Of a stretch of DNA of 64,000 nt, positions 1 to 12,800 are shown one piece after another (position 1 is the first letter of the stretch; each line of letters opens with the position of its first letter). The stretch comes from Undaria pinnatifida. Lineage: Eukaryota; Sar; Phaeophyceae; Laminariales; Alariaceae. A model generated the notes under the pieces. The model was given only the letters and a program-made list of their open reading frames with translations. It made no database searches and was not told the DNA's origin. A program made the position numbers and the translations under genes. Location: positions 7,399,919 to 7,463,918 of the forward strand of contig JABAKD010000016.1 of the NCBI GenBank assembly GCA_012845835.1. The letters run 5' to 3'.

Positions 1-1249
1 TGAGTCGTCGATCTTGATAGGACATGTCACGGTTAAGGCACATCTTTTTTTGGCCTTCTGAGGGTGATGGCTTGAGGAACTCTATACCTCACCCCAAAAA
101 CTGACTTGTTAATAGAGTAATCTGAAGTCGCAACACGATGACCAAATCCTTGGCCTAGGCATTATAATAATCATTTTTTGCAAAAAAATAATGACAAAAT
201 TCCGACGAATTTGGGTTTTAAGGTGCTCCGAACATTCAGAAAACTTTTTTCCGACAAAACCAAAGCGGCTATGTTTTACCTCTCCTATCATAGTAGCATG
301 CGTCTTGAGGCTCGTGCTGCTTGCACTTCGTTCGGACGGCAAACATAACACGATATATATATATTACTAATTATTATTATGCATTAGGCACTGTTACTCC
401 AGGGTTTTCGGCAGGGTTTCCCAGGAGGCGTGATTCGACACTAGGGTTGTACGGCTTGAATCAATCGATCGATCCCTTTTTTCATTCCTGAAAACACGAC
501 CCCACACATCGTAATTTTAAGCACGAACAGTATCTTGTCCCCTCACTAGTGCGGTACCTTGCCAGAGGGCAACACCCGCGCTAAAGCAGGACCCTGCACT
601 ATAGCGCGAACCCGCGTACTACGTACGAAGAGGTCGTGACAAGCAGTTTTCACGGCATAAAATTGGTACCTCGCGCTAAAGGTTACCGGGCTGACGCGGG
701 ACCACGCGACTGTAATTTGCCCCCCACATCGCGCGGGCAGTTCTAAAGAGGTGCGAAGCATAACCCCTTCGGGAACCAGATAAGGCGACCTAAAAAACGT
801 CGAGTAGGTGCGATCTTTTGTCACCCTTCGGGGAAGAGCATGCAAAACCTACCAGTGGTCTGCAACTAGAAAAAAGAGGGAACGCCAGCGCCAGCCAGCA
901 GGGCGTCCCCTCTTCGGGAAAGTCTTCGGTGTGATCTATCCTGTGCCACCACAGAGAGGCCTCAGTAATCCTAGACTATATACGACTTGTTAAGCCAGGT
1001 CGAAACCTTACGACAGCCATGCCGCGCGCGTGTCGTGAATCCTCCTTACGTTGCATTTCCAACACTCCCCCTTGCATCCCAGCACCCCCGGTTGCCCCGT
1101 ACGGCCGGTGTCGTGATGGTCACTTGTTTTTTTCAAGTCCCTAGAGGGGATGTTGATGAATTATATCTTTTTTCTTGCCCCATGCTTGCTTTGCTATCCC
1201 CGCCATCACTTACCGCGTTGTTTTTCACGCATCCAACCCGCGAAAAAAG
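1..1249. other. Intron or upstream sequence of the coiled-coil gene
   Basis: Holds an R1 repeat (58-303) and a CACTATAGCGCG-type dispersed repeat (555-700), also seen at 13905-14090 and 17340-17490. No exon recognised. Confidence 0.5.
58..303 (+). repeat. Dispersed repeat family R1
   Basis: Order: GAGG...CTCTATACCTCAC.CCAAAAACTGA, GCCTAGGC, ACGA.TTTGGGTT, CATTCAGAAAA, ATCATAGTAGCATGCGTC. Other + copies: 5158-5385, 17855-18060, 19700-19925, 47770-47990. Reverse copies: 10195-10420, 11000-11280, 15050-15270, 18300-18490, 21650-21830, 29200-29470. The strongest shared cores are CCTAGG and CTATCGTAGCACGCGTC. No coding capacity is seen. Confidence 0.7.
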
Positions 1250-1399
1250 GCCCTCGAGACGGCGCGAACCGCCAACCGTAGGCTTAGGGAAGAGATTAAA
1301 GCGACCGCGGAAGAGCTAGCGTCATCGAAGACGCAGCAAGGAGAAAACGCCAGGAGACACAGCCAAAGCCTGGTAGCTGCGAAGTCGGCCCTTGACGAG
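1250..1399 (+). CDS. Coiled-coil gene, exon 1 of those visible
   Basis: Acceptor is the first AG after a pyrimidine-rich tract (1165-1230); donor is GAG|GTGCGG. Encodes 50 residues starting ALETARTANRRLREE, phase 0 at both ends. No start codon fits, so earlier exons lie upstream of the window. Confidence 0.7.
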
Positions 1400-4300
1400 G
1401 TGCGGCATGCGAATAACTTGAATCGCGCCGATCCCAACATTCGCGTATGATTACCCTTTCGGGCGTTGCTTTGTGTTTTTGAGCAGCGTATTTTAGTGAT
1501 TGGAATATTTTTGCGCATGGTTCGACGGACCATGTGCACGCGTGCACATACGTGACGATGGATGACAAAATCATTATTATTTTCGGGCGTCGGGCTCATA
1601 CGCCTCAGCCGGACAATGGAGGGCCGTGCGAACGTACTGAGCGCACAATCAGCTGACAACTCGGTGCGTTTTCACCTCCTGCCGCCACTGCTATTGCACT
1701 TTCACACGATGCATGCATGACATCGATTTCTGATCGTTCTTGCCGAACCCACAACACAACAACATCGAACGTGTAAGCATAATAATCAGGGGGTCGAGCG
1801 ACAGATGAACCGGAAACCATGCAGCGCAAAAAAATACCGTATCGAGAGCACAACAACCAGATAATGACTAATTCCATTCCATTCGTTTTCACCATTCACC
1901 GCTCCCTTTTTGTTATTTTCACCTCGACGCACGGCGGCCTCGTTTTTTTTTTGTTTCTGCCGATAACACAACATCAACTAAACAAAAAGTCTGACGAGGC
2001 TAAGCGTAAGCAAGGAGTGGAGCAACAGATGCAGCTCCGAGCACAACTGCTCAAGACGGGCGAAGTGCAACGTCAACTTATGATGCTCCAAGACCAACTC
2101 GCCGGTGAGGACGTTTACCCACAGAGACTATAACCACGGCAGGTGGGGAGAGATACGCCCACCACTACCACCCCTGCTAACAAATAAACCTAATGATTTT
2201 TTCTTTTGACTTGCAGGGCGAAACACGCGCTTCCGATCGAATGGTCGCTGTCGAGCGCCTCGGGCAAAGGCTGGCGTGTCGTCTCCCCGAATCCAGAGAA
2301 AAAATAGTTAACCGCGGATATAAAACTATCCCTTTCAATACGATAAATTGATACTTCGAAGTAGCTATACATGAAAGTAGGCAAGGAGAGGAGCCCTTGA
2401 GAAAAGAAATTGGGCAATGGTTTGGCGGAGAGTCATGGAAGAGATACTACTGCAGGCTGTGCGGAAGGACTCGACTTCTGCAATATCGGAACGACATCTG
2501 CGCTACGTTGTAGGAGGGCAAAAAATAGCAACAACTAATGGAATTATTTGGTAATAGTTGAAAATTAAACTAGCAAAAAAAAAAACCCGGCAATTTTCCT
2601 TGCAGGGCAAAAACGTGATTCCGACCGCATGCTTGCCGTCGAGCGCCTCGGACAAGGGCTGGCGAGGTGGTCCAGAAACAGGAAGGCGTGTGCCCTAAGT
2701 CGCATCTTCGCGGGGGCGGCGATAGTGGCCGCCGAGAACGATGTTCGCGAGCGTACGTGCCGAGCACTGAGGGAGGCCGGGGAAGGGGCTTGTAGGGTCC
2801 AGCAGGCTGCAGTCGAGGTAGGTCGAAGGTACCGGAGGATGCGACGCGAGCCGACGAGGAAATATAGGGCTGAAGTCTTCTCGCGATTAAAAACGGAAGC
2901 GCGCTTACGGTAGTGGGCAGGGGGGAGAAATGAGAGCTCGCTTAGAGACCCCGGATCTGAGTTGCTACGACTAGATAGAGAGGGAGGCAGGGAAAAGGAG
3001 AAATAAAAAGTGTGAAGATAGCAGATGGGATGAGCAACACAAGCGCCGGACGGGTTCAATGTGGGCATGTTCAACGGGTTATTGCTTCTGTGTTGGTCAA
3101 CCGGTAATGTGCGGCAACGCGCTTGCTTCAGCGTCTACCGTTTTTCTCGCGATCAAAACAAGGGCACATGCCATGGTGGGGAGGGTGGAGAAGGGACTGC
3201 TTGGTGAACTCGGATCTGAGTTACGTCTAGGGAGGGAGAATGAGAAATTAGGAATGCGAAGATAGTAGATGGGACGAACAAAAACAAGAAAGAAAAAAAA
3301 ACTATGCACGCACTGCGCTTCCAGATTCGTAGTGCTGCAGACTCTTTCTAGACGGTTGACAATATCGCGAATCTCTCGTTTTTGTGTCGATATAAATAGC
3401 TCCCCCTCGGAGCGGGCTAAACGTTTTTGTTAACGAATTTCTCATTTGTGCATCTGTACCGTATACTAGGTCCAAGGCGCTCACGCTGTGCTGGCCATGG
3501 TCTAGCTTGAGAAATTGTCTCAGCGAGAAATGAATCTGCAGTATTTTACTGACGACCGACAAAAAAAAAAAAACGCAATTATTCAGGAGGCTCGAAGAAA
3601 GTGCGCGCTTCTTGCCAAAGAAGAGTTGGCGGAGGCTGAACGAGCGTTTGCGGAAGAGCGGGGGGCACTTCTCGAGGAGGCGGACGCGGCGGCCGCTGTA
3701 GCAGCGACCCAAGTCCAAACAATAGGAGAGCTAAGGACGTTGGAGGCGGGGACGAGATGGGAGCTCGAGAAAACCAGGCGGGAACAGCGAGCGAAAGCAA
3801 ACGCCCACTTACATTATTTGCCTTTTAATCATCACATTCACGTTCCATTTTCTGGACAAGCCGTGGTCACCAGGTGTTCCCTCCCCGGTATTTGCGTTCA
3901 TTTTTATCGCGAAAGAGCCAATAAGGCCTCTGTGCTGCGACCAGCCAGAGACTCCCACCCAGGGTTTTGATTTTTTGCTGTTGATTCTCTGGCAATCAAC
4001 GCGGCAACTCGTCGCAGAGAGCAGGCGCCCCCGTAAAAAAAAAAACACTACCAAAATGTATGCAGTTGTAGGCGGCACACCCCGCCACCAACGATGGGCG
4101 GGCCGGATGGCATGTTTTTTACTCTGACCTCCTTGTGCTGGTCGTGCTGCCGTCGGGTATCCTATGGCGATCACGGAGTATCCTCACCCTCATTCCCCAA
4201 GTAACATCCAAAGGCTTTTCTGAAAAGGGGACGCCCTGCCGACGTCCCTTCTTTTTCTGGTTTCAGACGACTGTTGCAGCATTGCGACGTAGCTTAATTC

Positions 4301-7300
4301 GCATCTGGTACTTGTAGTTAGTGCGGGATCAATGAGGCCTCTCTGCGGCGGCATGAGATCACACCCATACCCGTTGCCGCCCCTTCCCCATTATCCCCAT
4401 TATCTCCATGTCGTCCCTCGTTTGTGTCGACCTATGAAAGGGGATTGCTTCTCTTCCTGGTTATCCCTAAACGTCTAACCGAGCATCCTCGGGGGTCGAT
4501 GGTTGTCCCGATCACGCATATCACATTCACTAGAAATAATAAGGAAACCAAGGAACATCAACACAGGAAACCGACGCGCAAGGCGTACCTCCTTTCTGTT
4601 TGCATTTCCAGCTTATCATCGACCTAGTGAACAAAAACATCCCCCCTCCCTCACACAATGGCACAGGGCGGAAGCTAAGGAAGCTTCAAGGAGGCACCGA
4701 GAGCAAGCAGAAAAAGCGGCACGGGAAGCCGAGGAACAAGCCAGAGCGAGAGTGCAGGTAGGACACCGGAGGGATCTACTTTCCGGCCATACCCTTCACA
4801 TACCGGGTAGCGATATAGACACACCGCTAGCTCAAACACGAGCTACCGATTCTACAGGTTTACCGCTATAAATAGTACCGAAGTAGCCTTTACTCGGTGA
4901 CAGCTCGAGCGGCAAACCCCGCGCAGAGAAAATTCAGTAGTTGTAACTGATTGCCTCAACCGAACCATTTGTTACCGTTCGCTGTGAAACAGTAGAATCC
5001 ATGCTTCATGAGAAAAAAGAATGGACGCGGCCTTCGGTGTGATCGTTGTTGCACTCCTCCACCACGAGAAACGTTCCCCGTGTAGTCTCAATTTGCAAAG
5101 TTAAGCAAGACCACGGGTAACGACGAAAAGACAAGCAAGACGCATGCCACGGAGAGTACACTATTTTGTTTCTGGAGCTCCTTATGCGAGGAGGTCCATA
5201 CCTCACCCAAAGCCTGTTTGTGAGCAGACCTTAAGGGAAATCTGAAGAAACAAAACCGTGGCCGAGGTTTGCAGAAACGACCAGTTCGCACGACGAGAAA
5301 TGTTCGATTTCCGACGAGTTTTGGGTTAATGAGCCCCGCCGTTCAGAAATTAATTTGGCCAAAAAGTATCCTACGCATGCGTGGTTTGGTTGACAATTTT
5401 TGCAACACCTCCTTTGCTGGCGAGCTCACATGTTCACTTATTACGTGAAATACTACTTACAAGGCTTTCCCCCGAAATTTCCACGTCGTCTGATCCACCT
5501 GAGATGTGAATGGATGTTGTAAGGACGGGCGTGTCCCCACCTTGCAGCCAAACTCCTTGGCGGCCGCCCTTGCCGTCCCTCCGTACCCAGAACCCAGGTC
5601 CAGGAGAGTGCACGTGTCGGGAGCGAGACCGTTACCTCTATCGTGGCACGTGTCGCGAAAAACGTTGCGCCCTCGGAACACTTGGTCATGAGCAAAACAA
5701 AGTTTATTGGCCGGAAAATCTACGATTTTGGTGGGATTCCAATGAAGGATATCTGAGAAATCGACTGGCTTTGACGCCCTCCCAACCCCCCCACCCGCAA
5801 TCCCCCCCCCCCCCCCAACTCCCACCATCCCCACCGCCCCCCCCCACCGCGCTCTACTCTCCTGGTTATGTTGTATTGCAATGGTGACTGTCCCCCCCCC
5901 GCCCCCGTATTTTGCCGGAGTACAATGACGATTGTCTGACGAAATCTCTGCCCCTCCTCCCCCTTTATGGTCCTAACTTTTTTGGGACTTCAGAGGGAAG
6001 ACTGACGAACGTAACTAACGATTGCAGCATCCTTCACACGAAGCTACCTGGGCTGACGCCGCTAGATTAGCTGACGACGATTTTACGGTCGAACTCCAAC
6101 GCCAGAAGTACCTTCACGACGTGCGCACGCACAGCCTGCTTGCACTGCAATGTGCTGCATGCTCGCACCACGATAAGAACGCGTTCATGCTTTGGCCGAC
6201 GGACATGCATGGCACAATGAACCCCCCCTCTCCCCTCCCCCTCTCCCCCCCCCCCCCCTACAAAGGCTACGGTTAGGGGGTCGCTTTTGGGACGTTCTTT
6301 TTTGTCAGTCGCTCGGGGTCACCCGCGCGAGTGACCTCCGTGTCCCTAGGCGGTCTAAAGCTTTCGTTCGTGCTGTGTTAATTTTGCGACGTTGATCCGC
6401 AATGCCATTGTTTTCTACGCTGTGAGGTACAGATTCACTAACCCGGCAGTGATTCAAGCCCGGCAGCGAAGAAAGAGGGGGTATGTCCATTGCTTTAGCC
6501 TTGTCCCTCCCCTCCCCTCCCCCCCCCCCCCCAACCATTTTTTCATCGTGGGTGGCAACTAACCATTTTTTCATCGTAGGCGTTGCCACTCTATCCCACA
6601 TGGAGTTAAAGGGGAAGGAAATAAGATAAGCAAACAGTTTTTATGTCATATGTGGAAGAAACGTACTCAGCGCCCATTTGTTGGAGGTGTCTTCATTAGG
6701 AGTAGGAACGGTGCTCCGTGTCCAAAGGGATGCGTGGTCAATGGTCATATGGCTAAGGCAAGCAGCAAATGAGTACGCCCCCCCCCCCCCCCCCTTTCGT
6801 AATCTTTGTGGCATAATCGGCATTGAAGGCGGCGATCATCAGTACCGAGGAGGCATGTTTAGAAGCGAGCAAAACGGCCAAGGAAGAAGCGGATGAAAAG
6901 TGGAGGGTGGTTCTGCGCGAACATTTACAAAAGGCGGGGGAGGAGGCGGCGGCGGCTGCGGCAGAAGCCGGCTTGGAGCACGACTCGCTCCTGGAGGAAA
7001 CACAGCATGCGTTTCGAATGTAAGCAAAGAAGTGGAGGAACACAGCGTTCGTTCCGAATTTGATCTTGAGTGACGGAATTGAACAAAACCCTGTACTGAG
7101 CCAGTCTTACAGGGGGGAGTTAGAACACGCATGCCTAATCTAAGGTCACCACTTTTGCAAGGAGACACAACATGCACGCGTTCCAGGAATAAAATTATTG
7201 CACGAGTTGACAGAGGCATAGAGGAGAGACAACACGCTGTTTATGCTAGCGTAATTGCAGGAGTGGTGACCATAATAGAGACGAAGCGCAACATGCGTTT

Positions 7301-9858
7301 CTCTAAATGTATTTTTTATAGGTGACAAAAATAACTGAGCGATAGAAAGGCATGCTGCGTTAGAGGTAGTCTCTCATTTCAGGTTCTTCACTTGATGAGC
7401 TCTATACCTCACAAAAAAAGACCTCGAGCAGGCTGAGAAAAAATATCCTCGAAGCCCGATCCGCATTGCCATGGGCTAGATATCTATTACGTGTAAACAA
7501 ATAAACGTCGGATCCAAATGCATGAGGTCGCTTTTTGATTGAGGGCTTCCATTAGCGAGGTTTTCTTGGGCTAGCAAATTGCAACCCTCACCGAGGCGCG
7601 GCTCAAACTCACCCTACCCCCTCTCGTTCGCGCACCCCAACCAACAGAGCAGCGCGTAAGGCTCCGCGAAGAAGCTGAACTCCTAGCCGTCGCCGCAACC
7701 GAGTAAGGCCGTAAGTGAAAGCATCAAACCCCCAATGCTACCCTACCCTACCCTACAACCCTACACCCTACGTCTTACTCACCCCACTCTACCCTCCCCT
7801 ACTCTACCCTAGCCTACCCTAGCTCAGCCTACCCTGGCTTAGCCTACCCTACCCCACCCTTCCCTACGCTACCCAAACCTTCACCTCCCTTACCCTAGCC
7901 CATGCTACCCTACCCTACCCTACCCTACTCTACCCTACCCTACCCTCTCCTACCCTACCCTGCCCTACACTGCACGATTTACTTACCCTACCCCACCCTA
8001 CCTTACCCTACCCTGCCTTACCTTACTACCCTACCCATCCCACCCCCCCAGAGAGCGCGTGAGACTCCGCGAAGAAGCCGAACTCCTAGCCGTCGCCGCC
8101 ACAGAAGAAGAGCGCAAGCGAGGCGTTCAACGAGAAATAGACGCCCACGCCGCAGGAATCGCCGAAGCCTCCAAAGCAGCCGCCCTAACCCGCGAAGAAG
8201 ACAAAAAAGCGGCGGAAAACAACCTCTCAGAAGCGCTAGCGGCGGCAGCTGAACGCGCTAACACCGCGGCACGAGAAGCGCGTTTGTTGGAGGAGGAGGC
8301 GCGAAAGGTTTCCGCTATGGAGGCGGTAGCAGAGAGGGAGGAATTAGAGAAGGAGCTGGCGGAAGCGCGGGAAAGGGCGGTGAAATTGGAGGGGGGGAAG
8401 TGGCAGAGGGCGTCGGAGGAGGCGGAGTCTCGTGCCGCGGCAGAGCAGGTGTGATGTATGTATTCGTTGTACGTATGGTGGAGCATGCTACGGCAAGAGT
8501 AGTCCTTAAATTTTGTTAGGCTTCTCTCTTGAGATAAAAACGCCTCATCCAATTAAAAACTTCCGTCGCGCCTGGGTTTACAACGAAAGAAATTGGGTAA
8601 CACGCAAAATGAGACCCCCACGATAGGGTGTTTGCGATTTTGCCAACTTTTGGTTGGGTGAGGAGTTGGGTAGAAAAAGCATGTAACATATAGTATTGAA
8701 ACAGTCGAACGTCACAATCCAAGGCCAAATCTAACCCAAACCCAAACCCAAACCCAAACCCACGAAAAAATTAGCGAAACAAATGGGTGGGAGAAACGCG
8801 TTTTTCCTACCATTTTTTTTTTGGTTTTTCAATCCTAACCTAATTTTGTCGTGGGTTGGTCGACCTTGAGTTATACGATATCCTTCGGTTTCAACACTGC
8901 GATTTTACACCTTTTTCAACCCAACAACGGTTGGAAGTCGCAAACACCCTAGTAGTCCCAAGCAAAGATGTCAGGAGACGGCAACTTTGACCCCTTGACC
9001 GACGGCAATTTCACAATGATTTACCTTGACTGACGCCAAACTACTAGGTTTTAGTGTGGAACAAAGATGTCAGGAGACGGCAACTTTGAGCCCCTGACCG
9101 ACGGCAATTTTACAGTAATTTACCTTGACTGACGCAAAACTACTAGGTTTTAGTGTGGAACGAAGATGTCAGGAGACGGCAACTTTGACCACTTGACCGA
9201 CGGCAACTTTGCAATAATTTACCTTGACTGACGCCAAACTACTAGGTTTTAGTGTGGAACGAAGATGTCAGGAGACGGCACTTTGAGCCCTTGACTGACA
9301 GGAATTCTCCAACAATTTACCGTGACTGACGCCAAGCTACTAGGTTTTAGTGTGAACGAAGACGTCAGGAGACCGCACTTTGACCCCTTGACCGACGGCA
9401 ATTCTCCAATAAATGAGGAGACCTGTCAACCAGAAATGCTTTGGTCAAAAATCCCTAATAAATCTCTATCTCAGCACGCGTCTACCCTCATGGAGCAACC
9501 CCCCCCCGGCCCGTTGATCACCCCAGGCGGCCGCGTATGAGAGGGGGGTGGTGGACCGTGGGCGAAGGGCGGAGCTCGAAGCCGCCCAGCTGCAAGACGC
9601 TGCGGAAAAAGCCCTGGAGGAGGTCAAGCAGGGGGCAAGGGTTACCATCGAGGAGATGGTGGCTCGACACTCTGAGGAGGTGGAAGCCGAAAACAGGTGA
9701 GTGTGACTGGTCCGCCTGCTCATTGTACCCGACATTCATTTCATTTCCAACCCGGGAGACGAGTGCATAGACTAACTTTGTAACTTTTGTCGTTCCTTGT
9801 AAATGCACAGGTGGTCCAGGCTTCTCGTCAATATCGAAAAGTACCCAATGGATACAGT

Positions 9859-9890
<32 letters not shown>

Positions 9891-12800
9891 AAAGTTGGGG
9901 GGGGGGGGGGGGTAAAGCTGGGGGGGGGGGGGGGCGTACTCTTTTGTTGCTTGCCTTAATCATTTGACCATTGACCGCGCATCCCTTTCGAGACGGAGCA
10001 GTTGGGGGGCGGGGGCGGGGGGGGGGTTAGCTATTTAAAGTCAATGCAAGCAGTTAGTTTATTTTCCGTGCATGAGGGAGACGATATCTGACGACAATGA
10101 TTACTCCCAGGGCGATGTTACCGGTATGTCACCGTGTACGTGTACGATAGAGGTATACCGTTTTTTGGCGAAAATGGTTTCTGAATGGCGGGGGTTCCTT
10201 AACCTTAACCCCAAGTCGTCTGGAAAATAGGCGATTTTTGTTTGCATGATCTTCGTTGTACACCTAGGTCATGAGATTTTTCTTCCGGTAGTAGCAGTTT
10301 TGATTTTTGCTCAAAATCAGTTTTTGGGTTAAGAAGAGCATGTTTTAAGCCCCCAAATTGAGGAACCTCAAAAAAAAATCGGTGCCCCTCTGTCGTAGCC
10401 TGCGTCGTCTTACAAAATGAACTGGAGATTAAAAAAGCGGTGATCACGAAACAAAAAAAATAAAGCACTGCGAGAAAGAAGACAACCTAGAAATTAACAA
10501 CAAAAAAGCCCAAGAAAAGCGAAGAAAGGAAACATGCTGTATGAACGAAGTCTAATCACTGTAGTTTTGGCGGATCGCTCCTTTTTGTCGTCAGGCGGGT
10601 GCGCGAAGAAGAGGCAGTTGTGCGGGAGGAGGCAGTTAAAGCCGCGAAGGAGGAGCTCACGAAGATTCAAGTCAAGGCCATCGCCAACGTGAGATCGCGC
10701 AAAACGTTCCGTTTTTTTTTTTTTTGACGAGTTTAACGAGCGGGAGTGGGTACTCATTTCGCTTGCATGTGGGAAAAACGCAATCAATCATCATGGGCGA
10801 GTGTTAAAAAAAAACGCTATTCATGAAAAAAAGCACACACAGACAACAGATGTTTCGTTGAAACAAGCGTTGTTCGCCAACCTTAGCCCCTTCGTTGATT
10901 TAGTATTCAGGAGATTGCGTCAGCATTTTGGTTTTTGTTCAGACGCTTGCTACACGATAGAGGTGCTGTGGTAGCACTCAGGCTTTTATGCTGAAGACTT
11001 TTCTTAAAGTCGGAACTCCTCAGACCAAAAACTCCGCGTAATTTTTCGTTCTTGTTTCGCAGTAGTATGGCAATTTTTTGTTGTACCTAGGCCATTGGAG
11101 ATTGATTGCTCGTCGGGTATGCTTGTTATTTTCCACCTATAAAAACAGTTTTTCTGTGGTGATGTATAGAAAAAATCGAGTCGAGAACCTTGGAGGGCAA
11201 AATAAAAAAAATAACCCCGGAGAAAACAAACGGTGCACGTATTATACCTTGTAGCACGCGTGTCTTCGTCGTGGATTGCGAATCGTACGTTGTCGGAAGG
11301 CCAATCAGAATGAAAGAAATTTACAAAGTTCAGCATTTATATTGTACCAACCATTCATAACCTATCTTTTGGTCACGCGATTAGTGTGGCTGGTGGGTAG
11401 CGCTATGTAACCAACAGCCTATTTTTCGAGTACGTTATTAGGTGTAGGGATCGAATGTTCCGTTTAGGAAACGTTCCTGCTTTTTGGCGGCTACGGTGAC
11501 CAGGCGCGAGAAGAGGCGACGACAGAAGCGAGGGAGCGCGCTGAACGCGAGAGAGCGGCCGCAGTGGAAGCGGCGAAGGAGAGGGAAAAACTAGCCACCG
11601 ATAAGGCCAAAGACGAGCTCCGAAGGTATGGAATCGTGGGGATGTTATAACACCATGAAAACGATTCAATCGCCCGAACTCACATCTGGCGTACTACAAA
11701 ATAAACTTTTCAAATACATGGTATCATAGCACGCGCGATCGAAGTATCAAACGCAGCTTGCAAAGATAATGTTTCGACGAAACTACAGATCTCACAACTG
11801 AAGCTTACTATCTTTAAGATAGTAAAAAATGAACCCCGTACGAATCACTCTCCATCGATCTATCACACGCAGCTCGAACGTATGGGTTTCGACGAAACTC
11901 TAGATGACACAGTGTTATAAGGCTTAGTTTGGGTAAGCTATTGGTTAACCTTTTGCAAGTGGTCAAACGGACTAATACCCCACTAATTCCATAACAAATG
12001 TCATCATCGACAGACCATGGGTTTTTTAGATCGTGGCTTCGAATCCCACATCCATCATAATAAACTTTTTAAGACTTTCCCCACGTCGAACTTGAAAAAT
12101 ACTCTCCCCGGTATACCCAGGAAATGAAACGGCTTGAATATTGACAGGTCCGCCCGTATATCGTATATTCGGCCGACCTGCTATCCCGCCGTTTCAGGGG
12201 GGGAGAGTGTTGTAAGACTTAGTTTGGGTAAGCTATTAGTTAACCTTTTGCATATGGTCAAACGGACTAATACCCCACTAATTCCTTAACGACAGCTGAA
12301 GAATATTTTTTTATTTTCGGATGAAAACATCTTCAAATCCGCAGCACCCTCGATCGATCGAAGTATCGCACAACGCAGCTTGCACATGTGAGTTTCGACA
12401 AAAAAGTTCTAGATGACAGAGCTGAGTTGTCTTTTTGTTGTTTTGTATGGAAAGCAACTGCCGGTAGGCATTGCATTGCGGGGAACTCGCGCGACTTCCG
12501 AAGGGAGCGGAATGTGCGCAATTTACCTAGAAAACTAAGGCAGTAATTATTTTTCCAGCTTCTGAATCGAAACGCTGCCATTCGATGGGCTTGGTGTGCA
12601 TGGGTTGGCTAGATATATGTTCCAGATGTTGGACATAAACTTCCGTGGTGGCGGTATTCCAGCGCAGTACATTGTAGCCTGAAGCAGTTATGTCACAGGG
12701 CGTCTCAACTGTTTATCCTTGGGCATTGAGCAGACGGCGTGAACACCGATGAACAGGCGTAGTGCAAACGAAACGTAACGCGCGGAGCCGCTGTAAAAGA

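Noticed and set aside
6022..6276. Possible exon after a TTGCAG site
   Set aside because: Same sequence family as 51575-51755, so a dispersed repeat; it does not fit the exon phases.
7735..8040. Telomere or chromosome end
   Set aside because: A degenerate pentamer within an intron, flanked by exon copies on both sides.
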